Shown: one piece after another, positions 36,649-44,750 of the stretch
How the letters are laid out: every line of letters begins with the position of its first letter
Position numbering within the stretch: the first letter of the stretch is position 1
NCBI GenBank assembly: GCA_917880885.1
Contig: OU862933.1
Coordinates: forward strand, 6,743,452-6,807,451
DNA: 64,000 bases
DNA from: Limnephilus marmoratus
Lineage: Eukaryota; Arthropoda; Insecta; Trichoptera; Limnephilidae
Direction of reading: 5' to 3'
Notes under the pieces: generated by a model
Database searches by the model: none
Seen by the model: the letters and a program-made list of their open reading frames with translations, nothing else
What the model was told of the DNA's origin: nothing
Translations under genes and position numbers: made by a program

Positions 36649-38768
36649 TTTTTTTAATATAAAATGAAAAATTACAAAACAAAAAATCAATCAATACATT
36701 GGTAGCTATGGAGAGAGGTTGTACATATAAATCAAATCATAAAAGAAATATAACAGAATAAAAACATAACATTATTCACGAACCATCAGAGAAATATTCT
36801 TTTATGGACCTCTTATATTTGGTAAGTTCTGAATTGAAAATGTCCACATTTTTTTTAATGACAATATAAGATAAAGTAAAATTACAAAATAAGTAAAAAT
36901 ACAAAGTAAAGTGGTTTGTTTACAGTCCTCCTCACTAGGTATTCCTGTTCCGAGGCGTACTGTATGTTGCTGAATGGGTGTTAATTTTTATTTCCTCATC
37001 TTCTAGTTTCTTGATTTTCACAAAATAACAATAAATAAAATAAAAGTATTTATATTTGTTGTCTGCAGGTTGCATTGGGGTTACTTCATAATTTTAATGA
37101 TTCCCTCATCTTCCTGTTTGGATAATACGCTATTATAACTATTGCATAGTCTGTTCAGGCAAGAATTCTGCTTACAGTTTGTCTTGCATTGATCCACCCT
37201 GAACAGGACAGATGAGCGTGTTGAACGTGCAGGTACATTGAATTGAATTTTATTTAGCAACTCTGGGCATTGAATATTATGTGTATTGTGTGTATCTCTG
37301 GGCTTTTGTATTATGTGTGTTGTGCAAAATACTATTCTGTACAATTTTAGTGTCAACAAAAATCTGAAAGGTGCTGCCATGGTGCTGCGCACTCAGGCAG
37401 CTAGTAGATTTCCAAGGTTTGCCAGTCTACCGCTCTGGCACCACTAGTATGTTTTAGATGAACCTAATAAATATGATGAATGGTCCCATAGGTGCTGATA
37501 TTGATAATGCACCTAAAGGATATGAGATTCATTTTGGACTCGTTCTTGGTTCGAACAAGAATCATTCGGACGGGTGGATTTTTTATAGCACAGAATTTGA
37601 ATTAAAACTCTTGAGAATTGTATGTTTATTGTATTTTAAATAAGTACTAAATGTTATGAAACATAATAGGTTTCATTTTATCAATTTTTCTTGGAACAAG
37701 CAATTGTTGGATACAACATTTTTCCGGGCAACGCTTAATTATTACAATATTAAATATTAATTAACCATAACGCACTTTCTGCAGGTTCGGGCAGAAGGAA
37801 TGTATCCTACTTGGATTACTCAACCGTAGAGCGTGCCCTTGCTTCATTCACATCCATACATCCTATCGTATTATACCCTAGAGCCCTAGAACTCTTAGAC
37901 TCTATACAAAAAATATGGTAAATTAGGGTGACCAGACAACTCAGAATGAAACCAACTCAGAATGAAACCAACTCAGAAGCACCTCAGAAAGGTCGTTAAG
38001 AGTGATGATAAAAAAAAAAAAAAAATTGTTTAAATAGGTTAAGTTAGGTTAGGGTTACCGGCTATTTTAAAATTATTTTTTCATTGCTTTAAATGACTTT
38101 TCTGAGGTCTTTCTGAGTTGGTTTCATTCTGAGTTGCCATGGAACCGTAAATTAGATACCTACCTATTTATTTTTACAAGGAATAAAAGATATCCCAGGG
38201 CGGATTGATAATATTCAGTTGTAGGGGTTTCATAAAAGGAATCACAACTCATAATAATTGTTAAAAACATCAAAATCTGCTGACAAACTACATAAGTAGT
38301 TTAGCGGGTTTAAATGTTAATAAATAAAAAAAATCTGCCTTACAAAATCCTAGATTGATATAGGATCGAAGTTTTGAGGAATAATAAAAAAGATAATATA
38401 AAAATATTAATTCCCGATCAAATTCTGAATATTTGATGGCCAGAATTTTTCTGTTTGTTATTATCTGTAAAAAGGATAAAGAAATACCTGTCGTCCTGAT
38501 ATCCATTCTTCATATCGTGACATACGAGAGTTTTCGGTACGGAGCCATATTCGTATCTCGCGGGCACATCCATTGCATTTTTCGAAATATGACAGATGGT
38601 TCCACCGTGATATAAGGCAGAGTTCTTCACAATTTTACTTCTTTTTTCTATCGGAATCACCAGTTGTGCCCAATAAGTTGGATTTTCCATGTAATTATTC
38701 AGTTCTGCAAGTGTTCTGATCGGTTGACAAATGTTTGCATCGTTTATTTTGAATTCCTCTTGTGCCAT
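11761..38768 (-). CDS. ENGASE: Cytosolic endo-beta-N-acetylglucosaminidase (GH85), seven coding exons
   Basis: The enzyme cleaves the chitobiose core of free or misfolded-protein N-glycans in the cytosol, leaving one GlcNAc. Joining the exons 38768-38488, 35950-35802, 28636-28339, 17817-17652, 14800-14465, 12921-12176 and 11881-11761 gives one continuous frame of 698 codons plus stop. Every intron has GT/AG ends. Recognisable GH85 landmarks, in order: TLVCHDMKNGY (about 79-89), YSFYHWAAIDIFVYFSHH and GWINVAHRHGV in exon 2, GTLITEWDEG (144-153), DGWLLNFEN (184-192) carrying the catalytic Asn189 and Glu191, IWYDSV (221-226), FFDACDGIFTNYSW at the start of exon 4, and LAIFAPAWTHE in exon 5. There is no signal peptide or membrane segment, as expected. 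Compared with the human protein it has an acidic, low-complexity insert at about residues 443-520. Identification is from remembered family motifs. Confidence 0.95.
12176..12921 (-). CDS. ENGASE: ENGASE exon 6
   Basis: The acceptor is ATTTTGCAG and the donor is GTATGT, phase 2 at the 3' end. It encodes residues 411-658: the link out of the barrel, an acidic Asn/Asp/Glu-rich insert, then the conserved CCSIYAEDSFHGGNCL segment of the C-terminal beta-sandwich domains. The ATG at 12925 is inside the intron and is not a start. Confidence 0.92.
13145..14405 (-). mobile_element. Jockey-type LINE, 5'-inverted (twin-priming) copy
   Basis: The minus strand from 13725 down to 13200 encodes the end of a LINE polyprotein: PPNIRREIATLREYKKALQ, PGFSLPRKLWSAINRI, then CGAVQTTEHVVNECPLHSF with the terminal Cys/His region. 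The plus strand from 13745 to 14400 encodes the preceding part: QGSVLAPTLFNIYTQNLP, a catalytic box altered to VYVDDIA, then PLPWLNVLANI. The two halves meet in the polyprotein exactly where each one stops. So the 5' half is inverted relative to the 3' half, the signature of twin priming. Stops and frameshifts show that it is dead. It lies in ENGASE intron 5, about 60 bp from the exon 5 donor. Confidence 0.85.
14465..14800 (-). CDS. ENGASE: ENGASE exon 5
   Basis: The acceptor is TAATTTCAG and the donor GTAATT; the exon is 112 codons, phase 0 at both ends. It carries LAIFAPAWTHEA, then FWNTLWPYL and LPFQTSFCLGSG, which close the catalytic barrel. A stretch of about 40 residues after WTHEA appears longer than in the human enzyme. 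A rearranged LINE lies about 60 bp from its donor. Confidence 0.94.
15337..16492. mobile_element. 1.15 kb TIR element with internal duplication
   Basis: About 50 bp at each end are inverted copies, including GTCTCTTGCGAGCTCC and GTTTGCCGTGACAATCCC. Two internal blocks are repeated directly: 15515-15610 with 15890-15980, and 15650-15745 with 16085-16180. No coding capacity. It lies in ENGASE intron 4. Confidence 0.8.
16583..16623 (+). ncRNA. Hammerhead-ribozyme-like motif 1
   Basis: Order of elements: GCC (half of stem I), CTGATGA, one T, GGACA, a 9 nt loop, TGTCC, GAAA, CGTT, GGC (other half of stem I). This is the catalytic core CUGANGA..GAAA with a 5 bp stem II. Stem III is minimal (palindromic ACGU), as in the dimeric hammerheads reported from Penelope-like elements and retrozymes. 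The extra base between the core and stem II is a deviation. Activity is not established. Confidence 0.5.
16895..17275. repeat. Imperfect direct duplication
   Basis: The block around 16945-17010 (CGATTTTGACCTT...CAGAATCGCTTG) recurs at 17140-17205 (CGATTTTGACCCTT...CAGAATCGCTTGG). No gene is recognised. It could be part of a transposon whose ends I cannot define. Confidence 0.6.
17652..17817 (-). CDS. ENGASE: ENGASE exon 4
   Basis: The acceptor is GTCCCCAG and the donor is GTAACC. The exon encodes residues 244-298, LFFDACDGIFTNYSW through DVYVGVDVWGRN and GGGCFNTAS, and ends in phase 0. The long-TIR element begins 113 bp beyond its acceptor side, at 17931. Confidence 0.94.
17931..18560 (+). 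repeat. Left long terminal inverted repeat
   Basis: It pairs with 25985-26614. It contains repeats of AAGATCCAACA, several C runs and the palindromic TTTCACGTGATTTTT-type block. An open frame of at least 46 codons is identical in both arms, but it only reflects the DNA identity and has no known product. Confidence 0.88.
19700..19837. mobile_element. 138 bp MITE
   Basis: AGGTAGTCAGAGGGGGTT at the left end is matched by ACTCCCTCTGACTACCT inverted at the right end. Non-coding; inserted in the spacer of the long-TIR element. Confidence 0.75.
20040..20143. mobile_element. Isolated hAT-type terminus
   Basis: The segment ends TTAATCCGGCCCTG, the inverse of a CAGGGCCGGATTAA hAT end, preceded by GGGGCCCC blocks and a C run of about 18. 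The matching left end was not found, so this is a truncated element. Confidence 0.5.
21088..21408. repeat. Inverted-repeat insertion next to the transposase-like exon
   Basis: GAGAAAACACTTTTCTACA at the left is inverted at 21380-21405, and AAGCTACGTCGGTATG at 21162 is inverted at 21311-21328. The arms are about 90 bp. It may have removed or displaced the 5' exon of the adjacent gene. A possible mini-exon at 21147-21173 lies within one arm and is not trusted. Confidence 0.65.
21413..24540 (+). pseudogene. Transposase-like gene of the long-TIR element (two exons, broken)
   Basis: Exon A (about 21413-21694) joins exon B (22490-24540) by a phase 0 GT/AG intron, TWANK joining VLRRIHDVDL. Exon A carries CIFC and exon B begins with a YHRACYDTF motif, together a C2HC zinc-binding pattern. 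Exon B continues with FDNADHNISTIDG (Asp codon 23321), a TFNQPLY motif (Asn codon 23810), RLGGFHLLMSFMGAIG and a final FWSGIWSDMTLE. I recall this motif order from many uncharacterised metazoan proteins but cannot name the family; an RNase H-like DDE transposase is an inference. One in-frame TAA at 23603-23605 splits exon B. The normal C-terminus after DMTLE is missing because a LINE fragment starts there. No start codon upstream of 21413 is secure. Confidence 0.75.
21909..22309 (-). mobile_element. Helitron, short non-autonomous copy 1
   Basis: On the minus strand it ends with the hairpin GCCACAGCAACGTGTGGC, then CGGGTCTGCTAG followed by T. The 5' side contains ACATAGTATAAAATGAAGTC and an AAAATCCGTTGCGTAG-like block in the opposite sense. 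It lies wholly inside the intron of the transposase-like gene. Copy 2 is at 60063-60491. Confidence 0.85.
24541..25065 (-). pseudogene. LINE fragment (endonuclease-RT linker)
   Basis: On the minus strand, from 25065 downward, frames read DWNNVLNSDD, then LKSWITKGLIISIKQKKTL, and further on ANTFNSFFANVEKNLAKNI. These motifs are typical of the region between endonuclease and reverse transcriptase in jockey/CR1-type LINEs. Stops and frameshifts occur between blocks. It abuts the transposase-like gene exactly where that gene's C-terminus is lost. Confidence 0.75.
25283..25480. repeat. Large hairpin made of two inverted hammerhead-bearing arms
   Basis: About 80 bp of the left arm (TTATGCCGTGTTGCGCTACC and onward) is inverted in the right arm, with about 35 bp between. 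Each arm contains one hammerhead-like motif in opposite orientation. The same arm occurs singly at 16570-16680 and, degenerate, at 35988-36055. Confidence 0.8.
25392..25432 (+). ncRNA. Hammerhead-ribozyme-like motif 2
   Basis: Elements: GCC, CTGACGA, T, GGACA, loop, TGTCC, GAAA, CGTT, GGC. The core position that differs from motif 1 (T to C) is the freely variable base of CUGANGA. The inverted arm at 25320-25360 (minus strand) has the same layout, but the first core base is A. Confidence 0.5.
25985..26614 (-). repeat. Right long terminal inverted repeat
   Basis: This is the reverse complement of the left arm, with a few substitutions and indels (for example TAACAATATG for the GATAGTATT context). 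The inner boundary lies near 25985, where the arms stop matching after GGGGCTAG. Confidence 0.88.
26640..26930 (-). mobile_element. Possible tRNA-derived SINE
   Basis: The minus strand has a B-box-like GGGTTCGAGTCCCAG followed by a T-rich tail. A weak A-box-like GATCGCCTAGTGCTTTG lies about 105 nt upstream, farther than normal. Only the B box is convincing. Confidence 0.35.
27547..27945 (+). pseudogene. MADF/Myb-SANT-like domain fragment in two exons
   Basis: A reading starting at 27547 gives MASWSNEEMFRLIDYYHNE..IWNPKHEQH, the first two helices of a MADF-type domain. After an intron with a TATTTCAG acceptor at about 27886 the frame reads GDAWSRIADNINI, the expected next helix. Such proteins accompany the transposase in PIF/Harbinger elements. 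The middle of the domain is missing or mutated and a stop follows, so it is a relic. Confidence 0.65.
27985..28190 (+). repeat. Dispersed repeat shared with 35489-35665
   Basis: Both copies contain ACCTACACCATACTG, GGCTATTAACAGTTA, TTGCCGCCATTGTCTGGAAG and AAATACTGCCAATATTTTA. This one is inside the Harbinger-like element, so the other may be a solo piece of a related element. Confidence 0.8.
28339..28636 (-). CDS. ENGASE: ENGASE exon 3 (catalytic Asn/Glu)
   Basis: The acceptor is ATATTTCAG and the donor is GTAAGA. This exon carries the DGWLLNFEN motif: Asn189 is the oxazoline-stabilising residue and Glu191 the acid/base by analogy with characterised GH85 enzymes. It also carries IWYDSV. Both key residues are present, so this is not obviously a dead gene. 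Confidence 0.96.
29202..29583. mobile_element. MITE with AGGGTGTATCAG-type ends
   Basis: CAGGGTGTATCAGTATATAC at the left corresponds to the inverse of GTATGTGCTGAAACACCCT at the right. It lies in ENGASE intron 2. The 60-codon frame inside has no recognisable domain. Confidence 0.7.
29900..32575 (-). mobile_element. Jockey/CR1-type LINE, 5' truncated
   Basis: A polyprotein in one frame runs from 32563 to 29936 on the minus strand, broken by a single TAA at 31975-31973. The first part is an endonuclease lacking its N-terminal third (VYIPP, VLGDMNQP, YLDLIFYS, DRHHPALEF). The reverse transcriptase follows, with INKGAGHDGIPA, ILSAIPKLLER, CDFKKAFDKVDH, GVPQGSILGPLLF and the catalytic LLYADDIK. 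The C-terminal part has YCTSIWNPLYG and NFKVPPRVTRLNDLF. The element is co-oriented with ENGASE in intron 2. The good state of the frame points to a fairly recent insertion. Confidence 0.92.
32841..32880 (-). ncRNA. Degenerate hammerhead-like motif
   Basis: On the minus strand: GCC, CTGAAGA, A, GCTAC, GTCG, GTAGC, then AAAA where GAAA is required. It belongs to the same sequence type as 61123-61163 but has lost the essential G, so it should be inactive. Confidence 0.4.
33473..33640. mobile_element. 168 bp hAT MITE
   Basis: Ends are TAGGGCGGAT and ATCCGCCCTT; the direct repeat GCCCGGATTC (33463-33472 and 33641-33650) flanks it and occurs once, in variant form, in the intact R1 copy. A short internal palindrome GTACTGTGGAGATTCCATCACAGTAC-type block also appears at about 2571-2592. 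Confidence 0.85.
33688..34718. mobile_element. 1.03 kb element with about 43 bp TIRs
   Basis: GGGACCCAATTTTCATTTCA and the following 20 or so bases are inverted at the right end with a single mismatch near TCGCATGCGA. The body is AT-rich and non-coding. The target duplication is unclear. Confidence 0.85.
35489..35665 (+). repeat. Dispersed repeat shared with 27985-28190
   Basis: It is the same sequence as inside the Harbinger-like element, here without visible terminal repeats. It ends about 140 bp from ENGASE exon 2 on its donor side. Confidence 0.8.
35802..35950 (-). CDS. ENGASE: ENGASE exon 2
   Basis: The acceptor reads TATTTTCAG and the donor GTAAATA. The exon encodes residues 95-143 of the barrel, FVNGSDNMSAYSFYHW through HRHGVQIL, and ends in phase 1 within Gly144. 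It sits 592 bp upstream of the hAT nest that fills intron 2. Confidence 0.95.
35988..36055 (+). repeat. Relic of the hammerhead-bearing repeat arm
   Basis: It is similar to 16583-16660: CCGATGATGGACACTGC, then GGCTGTCTGAAATGTTGGC. The core is mutated (CCGATGA for CTGATGA, and stem II mispaired), so activity is not expected. Confidence 0.6.
36220..36415. mobile_element. G-run-rich MITE relic
   Basis: Three G runs of 9-17 bases alternate with ATATCACGTG-like and ATCACGTGATTAATGG blocks. The right edge GGACGACCCC resembles the inverse of a GGGGTCGTCC end. The left end is not clear. Confidence 0.4.
36603..36660. repeat. Poly(A) and TA microsatellite
   Basis: A run of about 34 A is followed by about seven TA repeats and a T run. 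Nothing else is present; it may be the remains of a retroposon tail. Confidence 0.85.
37081..37300 (-). pseudogene. LINE C-terminal fragment
   Basis: The minus strand reads CPELLNKIQFNVPARSTRSS, then FRVDQCKTNCKQNSCLNRLCNSYN. This is the conserved end of jockey/CR1-type polyproteins (compare the NFKVPPRVTRLNDLF end of the LINE at 29936). It has no catalytic part. Confidence 0.65.
37937..38136. mobile_element. Foldback MITE, copy 2
   Basis: It is the same family as 357-549: CAACTCAGAATGAAACCAAC at the left, with its inverse at the right and the GGTTACCGGC core between. The outer TIR is better preserved here. It lies in ENGASE intron 1. Confidence 0.8.
38488..38768 (-). CDS. ENGASE: ENGASE exon 1
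   Basis: The start ATG at 38768 has a favourable context (GAAAATGGC). The exon ends GACGACAG before GTATTT, in phase 2, so Arg94 is split between exons 1 and 2. It encodes the N-terminal segment with RTLAELNNYMENPTYW and TLVCHDMKNGY. It lies only 258 bp from the TIR element starting at 39027. Confidence 0.93.
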
Positions 38769-38870
38769 TTTCGCCGATAATAACTTTTTTAGGTGTATTG
38801 TATTTAGAAAATAGTATATAATCTTGCAACTGCAGAACTATTCACCACTATTGACTATTGAACAGTGAAA

Positions 38871-38904
38871 CTGTGATTTAAAATGCCGAGTCAACGCTTT
38901 TATA
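38871..38904 (-). promoter_or_regulatory. Probable ENGASE core promoter (TATA and initiator)
   Basis: On the minus strand TATAAAAG (38904-38897) is followed about 30 nt later by ATCACAGTT, a fair arthropod initiator. The predicted leader before the ATG at 38768 is about 105 nt. The 258 bp before the next transposon is the only unique upstream sequence. Confidence 0.55.
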
Positions 38905-40469
38905 AACTCGGAAAATAAAGAAACCGCTTAACCTCTTCGGTGTCTGTCATAAATATAAATATACCAATCCCTGTGTCTGTTTATTTATGTCTCAGTGAAG
39001 GATTGACAGTCACTGACAGCTGATTAGGCTGGGCGCATACATCAGATTTTGGTTTCTGATTGTCTGATCAGATAATCGGATCGGATAACACCGCACACAT
39101 CCGATTCGAAAACCGGATAGGTATAGGGTATAGGTCTCGCAAGTTAAGTTGACTTCATCACAGTACTCACACAGATTCAAAACTTTCATAAAGCGTGTTT
39201 CGTTTTAGGCTTTAAAAAAAACAATTAAAAATTATTTCACAATTGAGAACTCGACTCCAAAGCGTGTTGAAGTCGGTAATATAAAACTAATGTTGTTTTA
39301 CAACATTTTTATTGAAATACTGAATTGAAATATTGAAGGTTTAGGAAGATAAAATAAAGTTTATTAACTAAATGTGGTAATCTTCAGGATTGAATTCAAA
39401 TGGGTATTCATAAATAACGACAAGGTTAAAAAAATATTGTGTTAATTAAAAAGATTAATTTATTATAATATACATACTTACACAATATTTTATAAAGTAA
39501 ATAATCCACAAGCCGCCACATGCCGCTACACGTTTAATAGGCATAGATATTGAAAAGCAAACTACTTTTAAACTTAATTACCAAAAGAAACATCGGTCTC
39601 GTTCGGGATAGATGGAAAAACATGTATTAAAATTCTATTTTCATTCAAAGTTAAAAATTTCCCATATAAAACATCTCCATTGCCGCCATTTTTTTGTACG
39701 GATTTGATATTTGTAAAGTTTCGTTTCAAACTATTGAGTTATGCGTATTGACGCATGAATTACTTAGTTTACCTAAACTAAGAATCTAATGTTGAAATGA
39801 AGTGTGATTTCCATAATCTGTGCTTAAAAATTTGGCTGCTTATGGATTATTTAATTTTTATAATTATGTGTTAGCAATCATCAACCACAGTAATTATTTA
39901 ATTATGTATCAGTCATCATTAGCAAATATCTATACGTATTACGTATATTATCTAAAATATAACAGATTACTAACACAAAGGTACAAAAAATTAACTGTTG
40001 AATACTGTCTATGATACTCCAGTTATCATACATACCTACATGTCATTTATGCTTAAAAGTTGACCACCGTTTTTTTTATATTATGAATAAAATAATTAAA
40101 CACACGGAATAAAATTTCACGATTTTGTCCATTCACTGATTTGCCACGTCCTGTTTCGTCACAGGTGTCCATGATGTCTTGCACACTTTACAAACACTCT
40201 GTAAATCCACTAATAAGGATTCGAATTAAAAATAATGTAAACTATTTATTATTTCAAATTTAAAAATTTGTAATTATTTCACTTGCGATATGTAGGTGCA
40301 CGTATGTTTAAATCAAATTACGAACCGAATGAATAGGACACCCGTAAGTGCAGCCTCAAGGGGGTGTCGTAAAAACTTGCCTCTCTTCTAACTAGTTACA
40401 ATAAGTGGGCGTAAGCAAGACAGAGAGCCTTATCGGGTTAGTGGACGCCGCTTGACGTTCACACAGGTA

Positions 40470-43400
40470 GAGTCTGACAAATAAGAGTAGAAAATATAAA
40501 AAAATTGAACTACAAAATTTGTAGGCTGGCAACACCAATTTACCTGTCAAATATTCTTTTAAAGTGCAATCACACTAAAAATGCAGAACACCGTATACAC
40601 ATTTAAAAATACATTTTTTTGTTCCTAAAAAAAAAATTTTATTGAGGAAGCACTATTGTTAAGGTACCTACTTAATGACATAAATTTGATTAAATTGTGT
40701 TTTACGAAGTGATTGGCTTCCAGTTAATTTAATACAAATTTGAATTTAAAAGAAAAATTTAGAAAGGAAGAATAATTAATGGTGTGTTTAGTTACACTAC
40801 TTTTAAATCTGAATGAGTTAAATATATTCAGATCTAAAATTAGAGACTTTTTTTTTTTTTTTTTTTTTTATTAATAATTTTTTTTTGTTACATACATAAA
40901 AATATTACAAAAAACATTTCTTTTGATAAGTAAAAAAAAAAAATTAAATATGTAGCTTAAAGATAAACAATAATACAATTTAACAACAAAAAAAGATATT
41001 ACAATATTATACATATATGTATGGTAACAAAAAAAAATCCCACATAGGCATCGCCAGTTCGTGGGTATACTTAAGTTTTTTTTTAATGCAGTTAAGATAC
41101 AACATAGCAAATTAAACTTTAAATTAGTAAATTGAAACATAATTATGTTTTAACATATTTATAGAACAAATAATTCCGCATTTAAAAAACAAAAGTTAAG
41201 AAAAAAAAAATATATATATATATATGAAAAACAAAAAAGGTTAAATAAAAATTAGGGATTTGTAAAGTTATAACAGGTAAGATGTTATAGCAGGTAGGTA
41301 TTTGTATCATTTGTAGTTACCCAAGTCTTTATTAATTTTTTGTATATGCTGTAAGAGGATATGTTTTTAGATTTAATTTCTATAGTCTGATACAGTGCAT
41401 TATAGATTTTTGGTGCAATGAAAAAAGCATGTCTTTGCGCAAGCCTAGTTTTGCATAGGGGAACCTCAAATGCATTATTTACTCTACTGCTGGAGCGTTT
41501 TTCGTTTTTTGTAAAATATACATTTCGTGAAAATATATATTTCAGACATTGCATACAGTAGATTTTTCTTATATCTAAGAGTTCAGCTTCTTGGAATAAT
41601 TGCAAGGAGGGGTAGGTAACATCTTTATGCAACATTATTTTTATTATTAATTTTTGAGTAATTTCTAGTTGCTTAATATGGGTATCATAAATACCCCCCC
41701 CCCCCATCCAATTATTCCATAAGATATTGATGATTGCACCAATGCATGATATACCAGTTTCATTCTTTTAATATCAACTATGTTATTTAATCGTTTAAAA
41801 ATGTAAGTCAAATACCTAAGTTTATTTACAAGGTTTTCTACGTGATTTGTCCATTTTAGTTGGCTGTCTATAATAATTCCGTATTTAACTGTGTTCCCCG
41901 AATTCATTTCTATACAGTTAGAACACAAAACAGGGTTGCAAGAATTGTTGTGAAACCTTATATTTAGGTGAGTTAAGGGTGCCGCCCTTTTGGTATTATA
42001 GAATGGAATATACATAGTTTTTTCACAGTTCAGAGTTAGGAGGTTTTGGTTTAGCCATTCTTTGACAATGGATGTGCACTTATTTGCGTTTTCAGAGAGT
42101 TCTTTCCATGATTTACCATGGACTGTGATAGCAGTATCATCAGCATACGAGAATAGTTTTCCCGGAATACTGATATTACACAGGTCATTGATATAAATTA
42201 GGAACAATAATGGACCGATAACTGTACCTTGTGGAACCCCATGTCTCACATATTCTGGTTTACTAATATTATCACCAATTTTTGTACATTGTCTGCGATC
42301 AAGTAAATAATTTGTTAATAGTGACAGACAATTATTTTTAATTCCAATATTATTTAGTTATCTAATCAGTTTATTATGATTAACGGTATCAAACGCTTTT
42401 TTTAGGTCTAAAAAGATTGTTAAGCTTTTCATATTTAAGACAAGATTGGTGTATATATTTTTTGTTAGATTAAATAAAGCGTCATCTGTACTAAGACCTT
42501 TTCTGAAACCGTATTGATTTGGGGACAAAAGTGCATTTGATTCTAGAAACTCTAGTACTTGTATTTTAATATTTTTTTCTAATATCTTCGCTAGTTGGGA
42601 TATTAGCGATTTTGGTCTGTAATTGTCAAGTTTAGAGATTGATCCAGATTTATGTATTGGTACAATATTGGAGAGTTTAAATGCGTCTGGGAAAACTTTT
42701 TTTTTCAAAACAGGAATTAAAAATGTGTTGCAAGGGCTTCGAAATGTGTTGTTTAATAGATTTGATAGCGATGGCGCTTAATTCATCTGGACCATTAGCT
42801 GTATTTGTGTTAAGATTGTCAATGTGTTTTATTATTTCAGATTCGGTAATACGTTTAAATTGAGTTAAATTAGGACTATTTTCAGAGTGTTCGTCCATTT
42901 GAGTGTATTGATGAATATGGTTTTGAAATGAGGGATTGTTAATTATTATATCTGAAGCAACATTTGTAAAAAAATCATTGAATTTATTTGCAATATTTCT
43001 TATATCCGTTATGACTATTTTATCATCTGTAACAATTTTTTCAGGGAATGTTTTTGCTTTATGTTTTCTATTAGTTATTTCATTTATGACTTGCCAAGTT
43101 TTTTTAGAATCATTATCAGCTGTTTGTAATTGTTTAGTATAATACTCTTGTTTACATTTTTTTATAAGAATATTGAAAAAATTTCTATAAATGATGTATT
43201 GCTGTCGTAAATTTTCATTGGGTGGAATGCTTTTAGCCATACAATAATTCTCATGATTTTTGTAAATTTTGTACAGTTTTTTCCTGTGTTGGCTTGCAAT
43301 TATCAAACCACGCGTGATCCATGGTTTAATTTTTTTATGTTTGCTTCTAGGTATTGGTGTTGGTTCAATACTATTCTTGATATTATCATTTAATATTGAA

Positions 43401-44750
43401 TAGAAGGTGTATAGTGATTGATTTGGGTCATCATTGGTTAAAACTGAGTTCCAAGTTTCTTTTTTTAAAAAACTGTTTAGGGTTTGATAGTTAATTTAAT
43501 TTTTTCCCACTTGTTGGGCTTTAGTTGTATGATGATACTTTAAGGTACTGTGACCGAAAAAAGTTGGGAAATGATCGGTTATATCAATTTTTAGGACAGC
43601 TGATTTGGGAATACAATTTTTATTGGTTTTAAGAAATATGTGATCAAGACAAGAACCGTATCTGGTAGGGCTATTTATATAAGATAGATATCCTTCGCTG
43701 TATATAACATTTAGATATTCATTTGCAATTGGGCTCAGGATAGAATGTTCTATGTTAATATTTATATCCCCTACGATAAATGAAAAATCTGATTGGTTGC
43801 AATTATTTTCGTTTATGAAATATTTTAATTCTGTGATAAAAGATTTAGAATCTAAAGAAGGGGAGCGATAAACAGCAATTATAGAGTATTTTTTATTGTT
43901 TAGCTTGAATGATAAATGTATGGCATTAGAAAACTTAAATTTTGGGATGTTTATTATTACATCAGTTATTTTATGTGCACTATAGAAAATCGTTAGACCG
44001 TCATGCGAAGTATGTTTTGAAGGAAGTGAGTAAGTCTTATAATCAGAGATGGAGTAAGAGATTAGTTCACGCATTTGCGTTTCCGTAAGTATAATAACAT
44101 TTGGTTTAAATCCTAGAGAGTTGAGGAAAATACAAAATTCATCAAAATGTTTATGAATACTGCGGATGTTTAAATTTATTATGTTGAAGTCACTATTTCC
44201 TTCATTTATGTAGTTATTTAGTTCTGTAGTATCTTCACATACCTTTGTGTCTATTAACGTAAAATCATCAGTGAGATCCATTTTCACAGATTATAAAATT
44301 TCTTCCTTTTTCTTGTCCCAGTAGGTGATTAATGCAATGGTATATCGTTTGCATCTTTTATGCGTATTATAGGCGAGTCGTCGCCCTTTCTAAGTAAAAT
44401 TTGTCCGTCCTTCGTCCTTGATCTAAAGCCTGTACAACGCTAGTAGGTTCTTAAGCTAATATTAAATAAATGTGAGCAATTTAAAGTGTGCTTTATATTT
44501 TATTACAATATGGTTATTCTTCATTATGTTAACATAAAATTGTAAAGATATAATAATAATATACCTATATGCAATTCTAATTTGAGATCAGTGGAATGAA
44601 AAAATATTTTTTTCACTTTTATGCCTTTTTAATTTTTATTTAAAACGTAGGTTACACAGTTTTGGATTAACACCATGATTATATTTTTAGTATTGCCATT
44701 TGACCGACAGTAGCGCCCTCCTATGTTTTCTACTCTTATTTGACAGACTG
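40470..44750. mobile_element. TA-target TIR element, copy B
   Basis: It has the same TIRs and internal sequence as copy A, flanked by TA. A LINE splits it near the internal AGATCT palindrome. Without the LINE it is about 0.7 kb. Confidence 0.82.
40848..44415 (-). mobile_element. CR1-like LINE with ORF1 tail and complete-length ORF2 remnant
   Basis: A plus-strand T run at 40848 is the poly(A) tail. ORF2 starts with MDLTDD at about 44281, and its endonuclease (44287-43496) includes LNIRSIHKHFDEF, ILTETQ, VYRSPS, VGDINI and DHFPTFF. The next blocks are in other frames. 43306-42677 is the linker with ANKFNDFFTNV. 42708-42358 is RT with NYRPKSLI and FLDLKKAFDTVNH. 42249-41665 has GVPQGTVIGPLLF and the catalytic SYADD. 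41707-41285 is the C-terminus. At least four frame changes disable it. Upstream, 44415-44329 encodes KDGQILLRKGDDSP..IRIKDANDIPLH, the end of an ORF1. Confidence 0.9.
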
